Source of the DNA: an uncultured Eubacteriales bacterium
Lineage (GTDB): Bacteria; Bacillota; Clostridia; Peptostreptococcales; Anaerovoracaceae
Direction: 5' to 3'
Assembly: GCA_902803725.1 (NCBI GenBank)
Contig: CADCRD010000248.1
Location: forward strand, 1 to 9,974
DNA length: 9,974 nucleotides
The translations under genes and the position numbers were made by a program. Shown one piece after another: positions 1 through 6,968 of the stretch (positions are counted from its first letter, which is position 1; each line of letters begins with the position of its first letter). The notes beneath the pieces are model-generated. The model was not told where the DNA came from, did not search any database, and worked only from the letters and a program-made list of their open reading frames with translations.

Positions 1-355
1 ATCAAGACTTAAAGTTGCTGACAACTCCGGCGCCAAAGAACTGCTTTGCATCCGCATCCTCGGCGGTACGAGCCGTCAGTATGCAAATATCGGTGATGTA
101 ATAGTATGCGCCGTTAAAGAAGCCACACCCGGCGGTCAGGTGAAGAAGGGTGACGTCGTAAGAGCGGTCGTAGTAAGAACAAAGAAAGGTGCCAGAAGAA
201 TCGACGGCAGCTATGTGAAATTCGACCAGAATGCGGCAGTAATAATAAAAGAAGATAAGAATCCGGTCGGAACACGTATATTCGGACCGGTTGCAAGAGA
301 GCTCAGGGACAGAAGCTTCATGAAGATAGTCTCCCTGGCACCGGAAGTATTATAG
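1..355 (+). CDS. rplN: 50S ribosomal protein L14 (5' end cut by window)
   Basis: L14 lies at the 30S-50S interface of the large subunit, where it contacts 16S rRNA in the assembled ribosome. The reading frame is open from base 2 and gives 117 visible codons starting S-R-L-K-V-A-D-N-S-G-A. Bacterial L14 is usually 122 residues, so only about five N-terminal residues (of the M-I-Q-Q type) lie outside the window. Typical L14 stretches are visible: the K-V-A-D-N-S-G-A strand, G-D-V-I-V-C-A-V-K-E-A-T-P, V-V-V-R-T-K-K, and the C-terminal G-P-V-A-R-E-L-R-D. The TAG stop overlaps the AGGAGG ribosome site of rplX, so the two genes are tightly joined. Upstream neighbours (rpsQ, rpmC) are expected from family gene order but are not seen. 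Confidence 0.97.
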   Translation, partial: SRLKVADNSGAKELLCIRILGGTSRQYANIGDVIVCAVKEATPGGQVKKGDVVRAVVVRTKKGARRIDGSYVKFDQNAAVIIKEDKNPVGTRIFGPVARELRDRSFMKIVSLAPEVL

Positions 356-369
356 GAGGACATTTGTAA

Positions 370-672
370 ATGCTTATTAAAAAGAATGATACGGTAATCG
401 TCCTCACCGGCCAGGACAAGGGCAAAAAGGGCAAAGTAATCAAGGCAATGCCGAAAGAAGGCAGAGTAATCGTAGAAGGCGTCAACATGCAGACAAAGCA
501 TCAGAAGCAGACAAGAACAGAAGCTGCTGAGATCAAGCACATGGAAGGCCCGATCGATGCTTCGAACGTTGCGCTGATCGATAAGAAAACAGGCGAGCCG
601 ACAAGAGTCGGATTCAAGATGGAAGGAGATCGCAAGATCAGGATCTCCAGAAAAAGCGGAGAAGAAATCTAA
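370..672 (+). CDS. rplX: 50S ribosomal protein L24
   Basis: L24 is an early assembly protein of the large subunit that binds the 5' region of 23S rRNA and sits near the peptide exit tunnel. The 100-residue product is the usual bacterial size. A KOW motif is visible at about residues 5-32 (D-T-V-I-V-L-T-G-Q-D-K-G-K-K-G-K-V). It is followed by the conserved V-N-M-Q-T-K-H segment and a C-terminal domain with K-T-G-E-P-T-R-V-G-F. AGGAGG at 354-359 lies 10 bases before the ATG and overlaps the rplN stop codon. The stop is followed by the rplE ribosome site after only a few bases. Nothing is missing or odd. Confidence 0.98.
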   Translation: MLIKKNDTVIVLTGQDKGKKGKVIKAMPKEGRVIVEGVNMQTKHQKQTRTEAAEIKHMEGPIDASNVALIDKKTGEPTRVGFKMEGDRKIRISRKSGEEI

Positions 673-675
673 GAA

Positions 676-681
676 AGGAGG
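676..681 (+). promoter_or_regulatory. Shine-Dalgarno site that places the rplE start
   Basis: AGGAGG at 676-681 is only 2 bases from the ATG at 684 but 8 bases from the in-frame TTG at 690. Spacing of 5-10 bases is the working range, so the site supports TTG 690 as the true start. Confidence 0.7.
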
Positions 682-689
682 AGATGAAG

Positions 690-1232
690 TTGGCATCCAG
701 ACTTAAGGAAAAATACAAGAACGAAGCTTTCAAGGCACTGATGGAACAGTTCAAATATGACAACGTGATGCAAGTGCCCAAGCTTGAAAAAATTACTATA
801 AATATCGGCCTTGGCGAAGCAAAGGAAAATGCCAAACTGATGGAAGGCGCAGTTGAAGAGCTGGGACTTATCGCAGGTCAGAAGCCTGTAGTAACAAAGG
901 CAAGAAAATCAATCGCGAACTTCAAAGTACGTCAGGGCATGCCGGTAGGAACAAAGGTAACTCTGCGCGGAGACAACATGTACGTTTTCGCAGACAAGTT
1001 CTTCAACGTCGCTCTTCCTAGAGTAAGAGACTTCAAAGGCGTCAGCAGAAACGCATTTGACGGCCGCGGAAATTATTCCATGGGCATCAAAGAGCAGCTG
1101 ATCTTCCCGGAGATCAATTACGATAAGGTAGATACGATCAAAGGAATGAACGTGGTATTTACAACAACGGCTAAGACAGACGAAGAAGCAGCAGCACTGC
1201 TCGAGCTTCTCGGCATGCCGTTTGAAAAATAG
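690..1232 (+). CDS. rplE: 50S ribosomal protein L5 (probable TTG start)
   Basis: L5 binds 5S rRNA and helps seat it in the central protuberance, where it also contacts the P-site tRNA. From TTG 690 the product is 180 residues, close to the usual 179-180, and begins M-A-S-R-L-K-E-K-Y. An ATG two codons upstream (684) would add M-K, but its spacing from AGGAGG is too short. Conserved L5 blocks are visible: I-T-I-N-I-G-L-G-E-A, the Q-K-P-V-V-T-K-A-R-K-S-I-A region, V-G-T-K-V-T-L-R-G, R-D-F-K-G-V-S, G-N-Y-S-M-G-I-K-E-Q, and the C-terminal V-F-T-T-T-A-K-T-D-E-E-A. The coding sequence is intact. The gene identity is certain; only the start codon is open. Confidence 0.96.
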   Translation: MASRLKEKYKNEAFKALMEQFKYDNVMQVPKLEKITINIGLGEAKENAKLMEGAVEELGLIAGQKPVVTKARKSIANFKVRQGMPVGTKVTLRGDNMYVFADKFFNVALPRVRDFKGVSRNAFDGRGNYSMGIKEQLIFPEINYDKVDTIKGMNVVFTTTAKTDEEAAALLELLGMPFEK

Positions 1233-1246
1233 GAGGGAGCATAAAA

Positions 1247-1432
1247 ATGGCAAAAACATCTCTCAAAGTTAAACAGCAGAGAAAACCGAAATACTCAACA
1301 AGAGCATATACAAGATGCAGAATCTGCGGCAGACCTCATTCAGTGCTGAAAAAGTATGGCATCTGCAGAATCTGCTTCAGAGAGCTTGCGTATAAAGGTG
1401 AGATCCCGGGTGTAAGAAAAGCATCCTGGTAG
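1247..1432 (+). CDS. rpsN: 30S ribosomal protein S14, zinc-binding type Z
   Basis: S14 assembles late into the head of the small subunit. The 61-residue product is the short, zinc-containing form (also called rpsZ), against about 89-101 residues for the zinc-free form. Cysteines C24, C27, C40 and C43 form a C-X2-C, 12-residue, C-X2-C zinc ribbon. The C-terminus (I-P-G-V-R-K-A-S-W) is the classic S14 ending. TAGGAGGG at 1230-1237, overlapping the rplE stop, gives a ribosome site 9 bases before the ATG. Downstream lies the longest spacer of the first half of the window (85 bases) before rpsH. In many Bacillota a zinc-free S14 paralogue elsewhere replaces this form under zinc starvation; none is visible here. 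Confidence 0.98.
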   Translation: MAKTSLKVKQQRKPKYSTRAYTRCRICGRPHSVLKKYGICRICFRELAYKGEIPGVRKASW

Positions 1433-1469
1433 AATTCAGTGAACAAATAATAACTTGAATCATCCGTTA

Positions 1470-1493
1470 AGTGCTGCAAAGGCGCAGCATACT
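1470..1493 (+). repeat. Hairpin in the rpsN-rpsH spacer
   Basis: AGT-GCTGC (1470-1477) can pair with GCAGC-ACT (1484-1493), with an AT bulge at 1489-1490 and a 6-base loop. That makes 8 pairs lying 4 bases before the rpsH ribosome-site region. No T-run follows, so it is not an intrinsic terminator. It may be an mRNA control or processing structure; its function is unknown. Confidence 0.5.
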
Positions 1494-1501
1494 GGCGGAG
1501 G

Positions 1502-1507
1502 AAGGAG
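1502..1507 (+). promoter_or_regulatory. Shine-Dalgarno site for rpsH
   Basis: AAGGAG at 1502-1507, at the end of a purine-rich GGAGGAAGGAG run (1497-1507), lies 10 bases before ATG 1518. It supports this start over the in-frame TTG at 1455, which would have no ribosome site and would add a non-homologous 21-residue extension. Confidence 0.65.
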
Positions 1508-1517
1508 AACAAAACTT

Positions 1518-1916
1518 ATGACAATGACAGATCCCATTGCGGATATGCTGACAAGAATCAGAAATGCCAACACTGCAGGTCACAAGACTGTAGATGTACC
1601 GGCATCAAAGATCAAAAAGTCAATTGCCGGCATACTCAAAAATGAAGGTTACATCAATGACTTTGAAGTAATTGATGATAACAAACAGGGAATGATCAGG
1701 ATCATCATGAAGTACGGTCCTGAAAACGAAAAAGTTATCAGCGGAATCAAAAAGATTTCAAAGCCGGGCCTTAAGGTTTATGCAAAGGCCACAGACGTTC
1801 CGAGAGTACTTGGCGGACTCGGTATCGCTATCATCTCCACATCAAACGGAGTTATCAGCGATAAAGAAGCCAGAAAACTGGGTGTCGGCGGCGAAGTAAT
1901 CTGTTATGTTTGGTAG
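1518..1916 (+). CDS. rpsH: 30S ribosomal protein S8
   Basis: S8 is a primary rRNA-binding protein that organises the central domain of 16S rRNA. From ATG 1518 the product is 132 residues, the usual length, and starts with the highly conserved M-T-M-T-D-P-I-A-D-M-L-T-R-I-R-N-A. The C-terminal RNA-binding motif S-T-S-N-G-V-I-S-D-K-E-A-R-K and the ending G-G-E-V-I-C-Y-V-W are textbook S8. A second in-frame ATG at 1524 is possible, but M-T-M-T is the common family form. The gene is preceded by an 85-base spacer with a hairpin. In Escherichia coli, S8 represses spc genes by binding their mRNA; whether the spacer here plays that part is only inference. Confidence 0.98.
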   Translation: MTMTDPIADMLTRIRNANTAGHKTVDVPASKIKKSIAGILKNEGYINDFEVIDDNKQGMIRIIMKYGPENEKVISGIKKISKPGLKVYAKATDVPRVLGGLGIAIISTSNGVISDKEARKLGVGGEVICYVW

Positions 1917-1928
1917 GAGGTAGTAATA

Positions 1929-2480
1929 ATGTCCAGAATAGGAATAAGACCGATCGAGCTTCCTGCCGGTGTAGAAGTTACAGTAGGAGAGGGAAATCTC
2001 GTAACTGTAAAAGGCCCGAAAGGGGAGCTGACTCAGCAGATCAGCACGCTGCTTGACGTTGAAGTCAAAGACGGCGTTGTAACGGTATCAAGAGATAGTG
2101 ATGCCAAAGAAAAAAGAGCCCAGCACGGACTCGCAAGAACACTTATCCACAACATGGTCATCGGCGTCAGCGAAGGCTTTTCAAAGAAGCTCATCATGGA
2201 AGGCGTCGGATACAATGCTGAAAAGAAGGGTGACACACTCGTTATGAAACTGGGATTCTCACATCCGGTTGAGATGAAGGATCCTGAAGGAATCGAAACA
2301 GAAGTTCCATCAGCAACAGAGATCATCGTTAAGGGTATCGACAAGGCAGTTATCGGAAATTATGCGGCTAATATCAGAGCATGGAGAAAACCTGAACCAT
2401 ACAAGGGTAAAGGTATCCGCTACGAGGGAGAACGTATCCGTCGTAAAGAAGGTAAAGCCGGCGTAAAAGGCGGAGAATAG
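1929..2480 (+). CDS. rplF: 50S ribosomal protein L6
   Basis: L6 sits near the base of the L7/L12 stalk and the sarcin-ricin loop, in the region where translation factors bind. The 183-residue product matches the usual 177-184. It shows the N-terminal S-R-I-G-I-R-P-I-E-L-P-A-G-V, the internal duplication of two alpha-beta domains (about residues 1-80 and 85-170), and the C-terminal L6 signature K-P-E-P-Y-K-G-K-G-I-R-Y. TAGGAGG overlaps the rpsH stop codon and lies about 8 bases before the ATG, so translation of the two genes is probably linked. Confidence 0.98.
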   Translation: MSRIGIRPIELPAGVEVTVGEGNLVTVKGPKGELTQQISTLLDVEVKDGVVTVSRDSDAKEKRAQHGLARTLIHNMVIGVSEGFSKKLIMEGVGYNAEKKGDTLVMKLGFSHPVEMKDPEGIETEVPSATEIIVKGIDKAVIGNYAANIRAWRKPEPYKGKGIRYEGERIRRKEGKAGVKGGE

Positions 2481-2496
2481 AAAGGAGTGAACTGAC

Positions 2497-2862
2497 ATGG
2501 CAAAACTTAGCAAGAATGATAAGCGTATTGCAAGACATAGAAGAGCAAGAAAAAACCTTGTGGGCACTCCGGAGAAACCGAGACTGTGCGTATTCCGCAG
2601 CAACAAGAATATCTCTGCTCAGATCATTGACGATGTTGAAGGCAAAACACTGGCTTCTGCTTCTTCACTCGATAAGGAGCTCAAAGGTCAGCTCGAGCAC
2701 GGCGGCAACAAAGAGGCTGCCAGAAAAGTCGGCGAAGCTCTTGGAAAAAGAGCACTGGATGCCGGCATAGAAACAGTATGCTTCGACAGAGGCGGACTGA
2801 TCTATCACGGAAGAGTAAAGGAACTTGCTGACGGCGCAAGAGAAGCCGGACTGAAATTCTAA
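2497..2862 (+). CDS. rplR: 50S ribosomal protein L18
   Basis: L18 binds 5S rRNA together with L5 and L25-type proteins in the central protuberance. The 121-residue product is normal in size. It has the basic N-terminal tail (R-I-A-R-H-R-R-A-R-K), then P-R-L-C-V-F-R-S-N-K-N-I-S-A-Q-I-I-D-D, and the C-terminal F-D-R-G-G-L-I-Y-H-G-R-V-K block with the ending R-E-A-G-L-K-F, all typical of the family. AAAGGAG at 2480-2486 provides a ribosome site about 10 bases before the ATG. Confidence 0.98.
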   Translation: MAKLSKNDKRIARHRRARKNLVGTPEKPRLCVFRSNKNISAQIIDDVEGKTLASASSLDKELKGQLEHGGNKEAARKVGEALGKRALDAGIETVCFDRGGLIYHGRVKELADGAREAGLKF

Positions 2863-2878
2863 CAGGAGGATACAAGGA

Positions 2879-3382
2879 ATGCAAAAAAGAATAGATGCAT
2901 CCAGACTGGACCTGACAGAAACGATCGTCAATATCAGACGTGTTGCAAAGACAGTTAAGGGCGGACGTAACATGAGATTCAGTGTAACGGTAGTCGTCGG
3001 CGACGGCGAAGGCCATGTAGGCGTTGGTCTCGGAAAAGCTCAGGAAATCCCTGAAGCAGTCAGAAAAGCAACAGAGGATGCAAAGAAGAACGTAATAATG
3101 GTTCCTACAGTAGGAACGACAATACCTCACACAAACCTTGGCGTGTTTGGCGCAGGCAGAGTTCTGCTGATGCCGGCTGCAAAAGGTACCGGAGTAATTG
3201 CAGGTTCATCTGTACGTACAGTACTCGAAGCTGCAGGTATCAAAGATATCAGAGCTAAGTCCATCGGTTCCAACAACACCGGAAACATGGCTTATGCAAC
3301 ACTTCAGGGACTGAAAGAGCTGAAGACTGTCGAAGAAGTCTCAAGACTCAGAGGTAAGACAAAGGAAGAAATTCTTGGATAA
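2879..3382 (+). CDS. rpsE: 30S ribosomal protein S5
   Basis: S5 lies on the small-subunit back near the mRNA entry channel and affects decoding accuracy; family mutations give spectinomycin resistance or ribosomal ambiguity. The 167-residue product matches the family (about 165-170). The N-terminal double-stranded-RNA-binding-like domain (about residues 12-75) includes N-I-R-R-V-A-K-T-V-K-G-G-R and G-H-V-G-V-G-L-G-K-A. The C-terminal domain has G-A-G-R-V-L-L-M-P-A, G-T-G-V-I-A-G and S-N-N-T-G-N. The V-K-G-G-R loop, where spectinomycin-resistance changes usually fall, looks wild type. AGGAGGA at 2864-2870 sits 8 bases before the ATG. Confidence 0.98.
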   Translation: MQKRIDASRLDLTETIVNIRRVAKTVKGGRNMRFSVTVVVGDGEGHVGVGLGKAQEIPEAVRKATEDAKKNVIMVPTVGTTIPHTNLGVFGAGRVLLMPAAKGTGVIAGSSVRTVLEAAGIKDIRAKSIGSNNTGNMAYATLQGLKELKTVEEVSRLRGKTKEEILG

Positions 3383-3394
3383 GGAGGCGCAAAG

Positions 3395-3574
3395 ATGGCT
3401 AAGATCAAAGTAACACTTACAAAAAGCACGATCGGCGCTCCCGCAAGACAGAGAAAAGTAGTGGAAGCGTTAGGCTTGAAAAAGATGCACCAGAGTGTCG
3501 AGCTTGAAGACAACAGTGTTTCAAGAGGTGCTGTTGCAAAGGTATCGCATCTTGTCACTGTAGAAGAAGTGTAG
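3395..3574 (+). CDS. rpmD: 50S ribosomal protein L30
   Basis: L30 is a small peripheral protein of the large subunit. The 59-residue product reads M-A-K-I-K-V-T-L-T-K-S-T-I-G, then R-Q-R-K-V-V-E-A-L-G-L-K-K-M-H-Q-S-V, and ends V-S-H-L-V-T-V-E-E-V. This is the single ferredoxin-like L30 fold typical of bacteria. AAGGAGG at 3381-3387 overlaps the rpsE stop and is 7 bases from the ATG. It lies between rpsE and rplO, its standard place. Confidence 0.97.
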   Translation: MAKIKVTLTKSTIGAPARQRKVVEALGLKKMHQSVELEDNSVSRGAVAKVSHLVTVEEV

Positions 3575-3577
3575 GAT

Positions 3578-3585
3578 AGGAGGTG
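3578..3585 (+). promoter_or_regulatory. Shine-Dalgarno site that places the rplO start
   Basis: AGGAGGTG at 3578-3585 is the full anti-16S complement and lies 9 bases before ATG 3595. The in-frame GTG at 3583 is inside this site, so it cannot be the start. Confidence 0.85.
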
Positions 3586-3594
3586 CATGAAAAA

Positions 3595-4035
3595 ATGAAA
3601 CTGCATGAATTAAGAGCAGCAGAAGGATCCACAAAAAACCGCAAACGCAGAGGACGCGGCCATGCCACAGGTCAGGGAACGACAGGCGGCAGAGGAATGA
3701 ACGGACAGAAGTCCAGAAGCGGCGGCGGTGTAAGACTGGGATTTGAAGGTGGACAGATGCCGCTTTACAGAAGAATCCCGAAGAGAGGTTTCACAAACAT
3801 ATTCGCTAAAGAGTACACAGAACTGAACGTCGAAGCTCTCAACAGATTTGAAGCAGGCACCGTTGTAAACGAGCAGCTGCTGAAAGAAGCAGGCCTCGTA
3901 AAGCAGGTCAAAGACGGCGTTAAGATCCTGGGAGGCGGAAACCTTGAAAAGGGCGTAACAGTACAGGCAGCAAAGTTCACTAAGAGTGCTGTCGAAAAAA
4001 TAGAAGCAGCCGGCGGAAAGGCAGAGGTGGTTTAA
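3595..4035 (+). CDS. rplO: 50S ribosomal protein L15
   Basis: L15 is a late-assembly protein of the large subunit with a long, basic, extended N-terminal region threading into 23S rRNA. From ATG 3595 the product is 146 residues, as usual, and starts M-K-L-H-E-L-R-A-A-E-G-S. Gly/Arg-rich segments follow (R-K-R-R-G-R-G-H-A-T-G-Q-G and K-S-R-S-G-G-G-V-R-L-G-F-E-G-G-Q-M-P), then a globular C-terminal domain with V-K-I-L-G-G-G and the K-S-A-V-E-K-I-E-A-A-G-G ending. The TAA stop is directly followed by the secY ATG without a spacer. Confidence 0.98.
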   Translation: MKLHELRAAEGSTKNRKRRGRGHATGQGTTGGRGMNGQKSRSGGGVRLGFEGGQMPLYRRIPKRGFTNIFAKEYTELNVEALNRFEAGTVVNEQLLKEAGLVKQVKDGVKILGGGNLEKGVTVQAAKFTKSAVEKIEAAGGKAEVV

Positions 4036-5319
4036 ATGGAAATGCTTCAGACTATCGGAAAGGCCTGGAAAATTCCTGAACTGCGCAGAAAGATCATCTT
4101 TACACTTTTGATGCTCATAGTTTTCAGGATAGGCTCTAATATACCGGTACCTGGCATAGACAGAAGCATGCTGGAGCAGATGTTCTCCGGAGAGTACGGA
4201 CTTTTCGATCTGTTCGATCTCTTCTCCGGCGGAGCATTCGGGAACATGACTATTTTCGCGCTCAGCATCACGCCGTATATCACGGCATCCATCATACTCC
4301 AACTCCTGACTATTGCCATTCCTTCACTGGAAAGACTGGCAAAGGAAGGACTTGAAGGCAGAAAGAAGATAACAGCTTATACCCGATACCTGACGGTCGC
4401 TCTGGCGATCATTCAGGCAATAGGCATGACTCTCGGTCTGTTCAGAAAAGCGCTGATCAGTACAAATGCTTTCTCGGTAATCATCATAGTGGTAACACTG
4501 ACGGCCGGTACGGCATTCCTGATGTGGCTCGGAGAACAGATCAATGAGCACGGCATCGGAAACGGCATCTCTCTGATCATCTTCGGAGGTATCATAGCAA
4601 GACTTCCGGCCGCGATCCATTCAACATGGACAAAATATCAGAATGCAGAGATCAGCCTCATGACTATACTGTTATTCCTGGTATTCGCTCTGGTGATAAT
4701 CCTCGGTATCATCGAGATACAGCAGGGTCAGAGAAGGATCCCGGTACAGTATGCAAAGAGAGTCGTTGGGCGTAAGATGTATGGCGGACAGTCCACACAT
4801 ATTCCGCTGAAGGTCAATCAGGCAGGTGTAATTCCGGTAATCTTCGCAATGTCGATACTGCAATTCCCGCTGACTATTACCTACTTCATGGATCAGAATT
4901 CCGGTTTTTCGCTGTGGGTAGCCAAATGGCTGTCACCGACCGGTTCACCGGGTGTGTGGGTATACGCGGTATTCTACGCACTGCTGACAATATTCTTCAC
5001 ATACTTCTATACGGCTGTAACATTCAACCCGAAGGAAGTTGCGGATAACATGAAGCAGAATGGCGGATTCATTCCGGGAATCAGACCGGGAAGAGCAACC
5101 GTGGATTACCTGTCAAAGGTAATGAACAGAATATCATTTGTCGGAGCCATATTCCTGGCAGCTGTAGCTGTACTGCCAACTCTGGTCGGACAGTTCACTG
5201 CTCTGGACGTTCACTTCGGCGGAACATCACTGCTCATCGCTGTAGGTGTTGCGCTGGATACGATGAGACAGCTCGAACAGCAGATGGTAATGCGTAACTA
5301 TTCAGGCTTCCTGAAATAA
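4036..5319 (+). CDS. secY: Preprotein translocase channel subunit SecY
   Basis: SecY is the integral-membrane pore that, with SecE and SecG, moves unfolded proteins across or into the cytoplasmic membrane, driven by SecA or the ribosome. The 427-residue product is normal in length. Ten membrane segments can be traced, at roughly residues 20-36, 71-93, 115-136, 147-166, 175-191, 208-228, 260-285, 306-330, 364-384 and 394-410, with a plug-like F-S-G-G-A-F-G-N stretch near 63-70. Signatures include S-I-I-L-Q-L-L-T, G-I-G-N-G-I-S-L-I-I-F, and the cytosolic loop G-F-I-P-G-I-R-P-G; R350 there corresponds to the conserved arginine needed for SecA-driven export. The ATG follows the rplO stop directly, with GAGGTGG (4024-4030) inside the rplO end as ribosome site, which suggests coupling. 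Confidence 0.98.
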   Translation: MEMLQTIGKAWKIPELRRKIIFTLLMLIVFRIGSNIPVPGIDRSMLEQMFSGEYGLFDLFDLFSGGAFGNMTIFALSITPYITASIILQLLTIAIPSLERLAKEGLEGRKKITAYTRYLTVALAIIQAIGMTLGLFRKALISTNAFSVIIIVVTLTAGTAFLMWLGEQINEHGIGNGISLIIFGGIIARLPAAIHSTWTKYQNAEISLMTILLFLVFALVIILGIIEIQQGQRRIPVQYAKRVVGRKMYGGQSTHIPLKVNQAGVIPVIFAMSILQFPLTITYFMDQNSGFSLWVAKWLSPTGSPGVWVYAVFYALLTIFFTYFYTAVTFNPKEVADNMKQNGGFIPGIRPGRATVDYLSKVMNRISFVGAIFLAAVAVLPTLVGQFTALDVHFGGTSLLIAVGVALDTMRQLEQQMVMRNYSGFLK

Positions 5320-5333
5320 CGGAGGAGTAAAAA

Positions 5334-5978
5334 ATGAATCTTATACTTCTTGGCCCTCCGGGAGCCGGCAAAGGCACCCAGGCCGCAAAGATTATTGGAA
5401 AATACGAGATCCCTCATATCTCAACCGGAGATATCTTCAGGGAAAACATTAAAGAGGGCACACCTCTTGGTAAAAAAGCGCAGGAATATATGAACAGAGG
5501 CGAGCTCGTTCCTGACAGCCTGGTAATCGAAATCGCCACAGACCGTCTGACAAAGGACGATTGTAAAGAAGGATTTTTGCTGGACGGTTTTCCGCGCACA
5601 GTGGAGCAGGCCGAGGCACTGGACAAATTCCTTGCTGAAGACGGCAAAAAGGTTGATCACGTCCTTAACATCGATGTCGAAGCTGACATTCTGATGAAAA
5701 GACTGACAGGCAGACGTGTCTGCAAAGGCTGTGGTGCGACATTCCACATAACAAACATACCGCCGAAGGTTGAAGGTGTGTGTGACGTATGCGGCGAGGA
5801 ACTGTATCAGCGTGATGACGATACTGAAGAAACAGTGGCCAACAGAATTGAGGTTTACAACTCTCAGACAAAACCCCTGATTGACTACTATGAAAAGTCC
5901 GGCAACATTTCACATCTGGACGGATCAGTTGATCCTGATGAACTGCTTGCCGAAATAGTGAAGATCTTAGGTGACTAA
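5334..5978 (+). CDS. adk: Adenylate kinase, zinc-LID type
   Basis: Adenylate kinase catalyses ATP + AMP to 2 ADP in the cytoplasm and keeps adenine nucleotides balanced. The 214-residue product is a long-LID form. Visible parts are the P-loop G-P-P-G-A-G-K-G-T (residues 8-16), the AMP-binding region (S-T-G-D at 30-33), D-G-F-P-R-T (84-89), and a LID of about 126-163 with cysteines C130, C133, C150 and C153. Those form the four-cysteine zinc site common in Gram-positive enzymes; Escherichia coli lacks it. The C-terminal domain has R171 (A-N-R-I-E-V-Y). A GGAGGAG site at 5322-5328 precedes the ATG by 5 bases. The stop abuts the map start. Confidence 0.98.
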   Translation: MNLILLGPPGAGKGTQAAKIIGKYEIPHISTGDIFRENIKEGTPLGKKAQEYMNRGELVPDSLVIEIATDRLTKDDCKEGFLLDGFPRTVEQAEALDKFLAEDGKKVDHVLNIDVEADILMKRLTGRRVCKGCGATFHITNIPPKVEGVCDVCGEELYQRDDDTEETVANRIEVYNSQTKPLIDYYEKSGNISHLDGSVDPDELLAEIVKILGD

Positions 5979-6737
5979 ATGATAATAATCAAAAGTGAAC
6001 AGGAAATACAGCTTATGAGAGAGTCCGGTAAAGTTACCGGTTACATACTCAAAGAACTGGAAGACTTTATAAAACCAGGCATTTCGACAAAAGATATCAA
6101 CGACCATGTGGAAAAAATCATAACGGATAACGGAATGATCCCCACATTCAAGGGATATGCCGGATATCCGGCAGCTGTGTGCGCTTCGATAAACGAAGAA
6201 GTCGTACACGGCATCCCCTCGGCTGAGAGGATCCTTCAGGAAGGTGACATCATCAGCATAGATATCGGTTCGACACATAAAGGCTACGTCAGCGATGCTG
6301 CAAGAACATATGCTGTAGGTCAGATCAGCGAAGAGAATCAGAAACTGATCGATACAGCCAAGGCGGGATTTTTCGCAGCGCTTGACTACTGCAGACCCGG
6401 ATGCAGATTGTCTGATATCGGCCATGCAGTGCAGACGACAGTTGAAGCTCAGGGCTTCGGCGTAGTCAGAGATCTGGTTGGTCACGGTGTGGGCAGTGAG
6501 ATGCATGAGGATCCGCAGATACCGAACTACGGCAGGCCCGGTCACGGGCCGAGGATCGCGGCAGGCATGGTATTCGCCATAGAGCCAATGATCACAATGG
6601 GCACCTACAAGGTAGCTACATTAAATGATGGATGGACCGTAGTAACGCTGGACAGGAAACCGGCGGCACATTACGAAAATACAGTTGTTATCACTGAAGG
6701 TGAGCCGGAGCTGCTCACTTTGTACAGCGAGGTGTAA
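5979..6737 (+). CDS. map: Type I methionine aminopeptidase
   Basis: This cytoplasmic metalloenzyme removes the initiator methionine from new proteins when the next residue is small. The 252-residue product has the pita-bread fold with every expected catalytic residue: metal ligands D95 and D106 (I-D-I-G and V-S-D-A), H169 (G-H-G-V-G), E202 (F-A-I-E-P-M) and E233 (H-Y-E-N-T), plus H77 (V-V-H-G-I-P) and H176 (M-H-E-D-P) in the substrate pocket. There is no N-terminal zinc-finger or SH3-binding extension, so it is a plain type Ia-like bacterial form. The ATG follows the adk stop directly; AGGTGA inside the adk end (5969-5974) is the only ribosome-site candidate, so it probably depends on coupling. 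Confidence 0.98.
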   Translation: MIIIKSEQEIQLMRESGKVTGYILKELEDFIKPGISTKDINDHVEKIITDNGMIPTFKGYAGYPAAVCASINEEVVHGIPSAERILQEGDIISIDIGSTHKGYVSDAARTYAVGQISEENQKLIDTAKAGFFAALDYCRPGCRLSDIGHAVQTTVEAQGFGVVRDLVGHGVGSEMHEDPQIPNYGRPGHGPRIAAGMVFAIEPMITMGTYKVATLNDGWTVVTLDRKPAAHYENTVVITEGEPELLTLYSEV

Positions 6738-6739
6738 TA

Positions 6740-6958
6740 ATGGCAAAAAAAGACGTAATTGAAGCTGAAGGCGTTGTTGTAGACGCACAGCCAAACGCAA
6801 TGTTCGTAGTGAAGCTGGAAACAGGGCATGAAGTGCTGGCACACGTTTCCGGCAAGATCCGTATGAATTTTATCAGGATCCTGCCCGGCGACAAAGTAAG
6901 AGTTGAACTGTCACCGTACGATCTTACCCGCGGAAGGATCACCTGGAGAGAAAAATAA
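6740..6958 (+). CDS. infA: Translation initiation factor IF-1
   Basis: IF-1 binds the A site of the 30S subunit during initiation and works with IF-2 and IF-3. The 72-residue product is the standard size and a single S1-type OB-fold: M-A-K-K-D-V-I-E-A-E-G-V-V, L-E-T-G-H-E-V-L-A-H-V-S-G-K-I-R-M-N, then V-R-V-E-L-S-P-Y-D-L-T-R-G-R-I-T-W-R. The start is 2 bases after the map stop, with a GAGGTG site (6730-6735) overlapping the end of map. In many Clostridia a small KOW-domain gene lies between map and infA; it is absent here. Confidence 0.98.
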   Translation: MAKKDVIEAEGVVVDAQPNAMFVVKLETGHEVLAHVSGKIRMNFIRILPGDKVRVELSPYDLTRGRITWREK

Positions 6959-6968
6959 GGAGGTTGCA

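Noticed and set aside
1455..1517. Upstream in-frame TTG start for rpsH
   Set aside because: It has no ribosome site, runs through the hairpin, and the M-T-M-T-D-P start at 1518 matches S8.
3583..3594. GTG start for rplO giving a four-residue extension
   Set aside because: The GTG is part of the Shine-Dalgarno sequence itself, and M-K-L-H-E-L at 3595 is the family start.
3610..4302. Long minus-strand open frame of 230 codons opposite rplO and secY
   Set aside because: It is a shadow of two certain plus-strand genes, has biased low-complexity composition and no recognisable domain.
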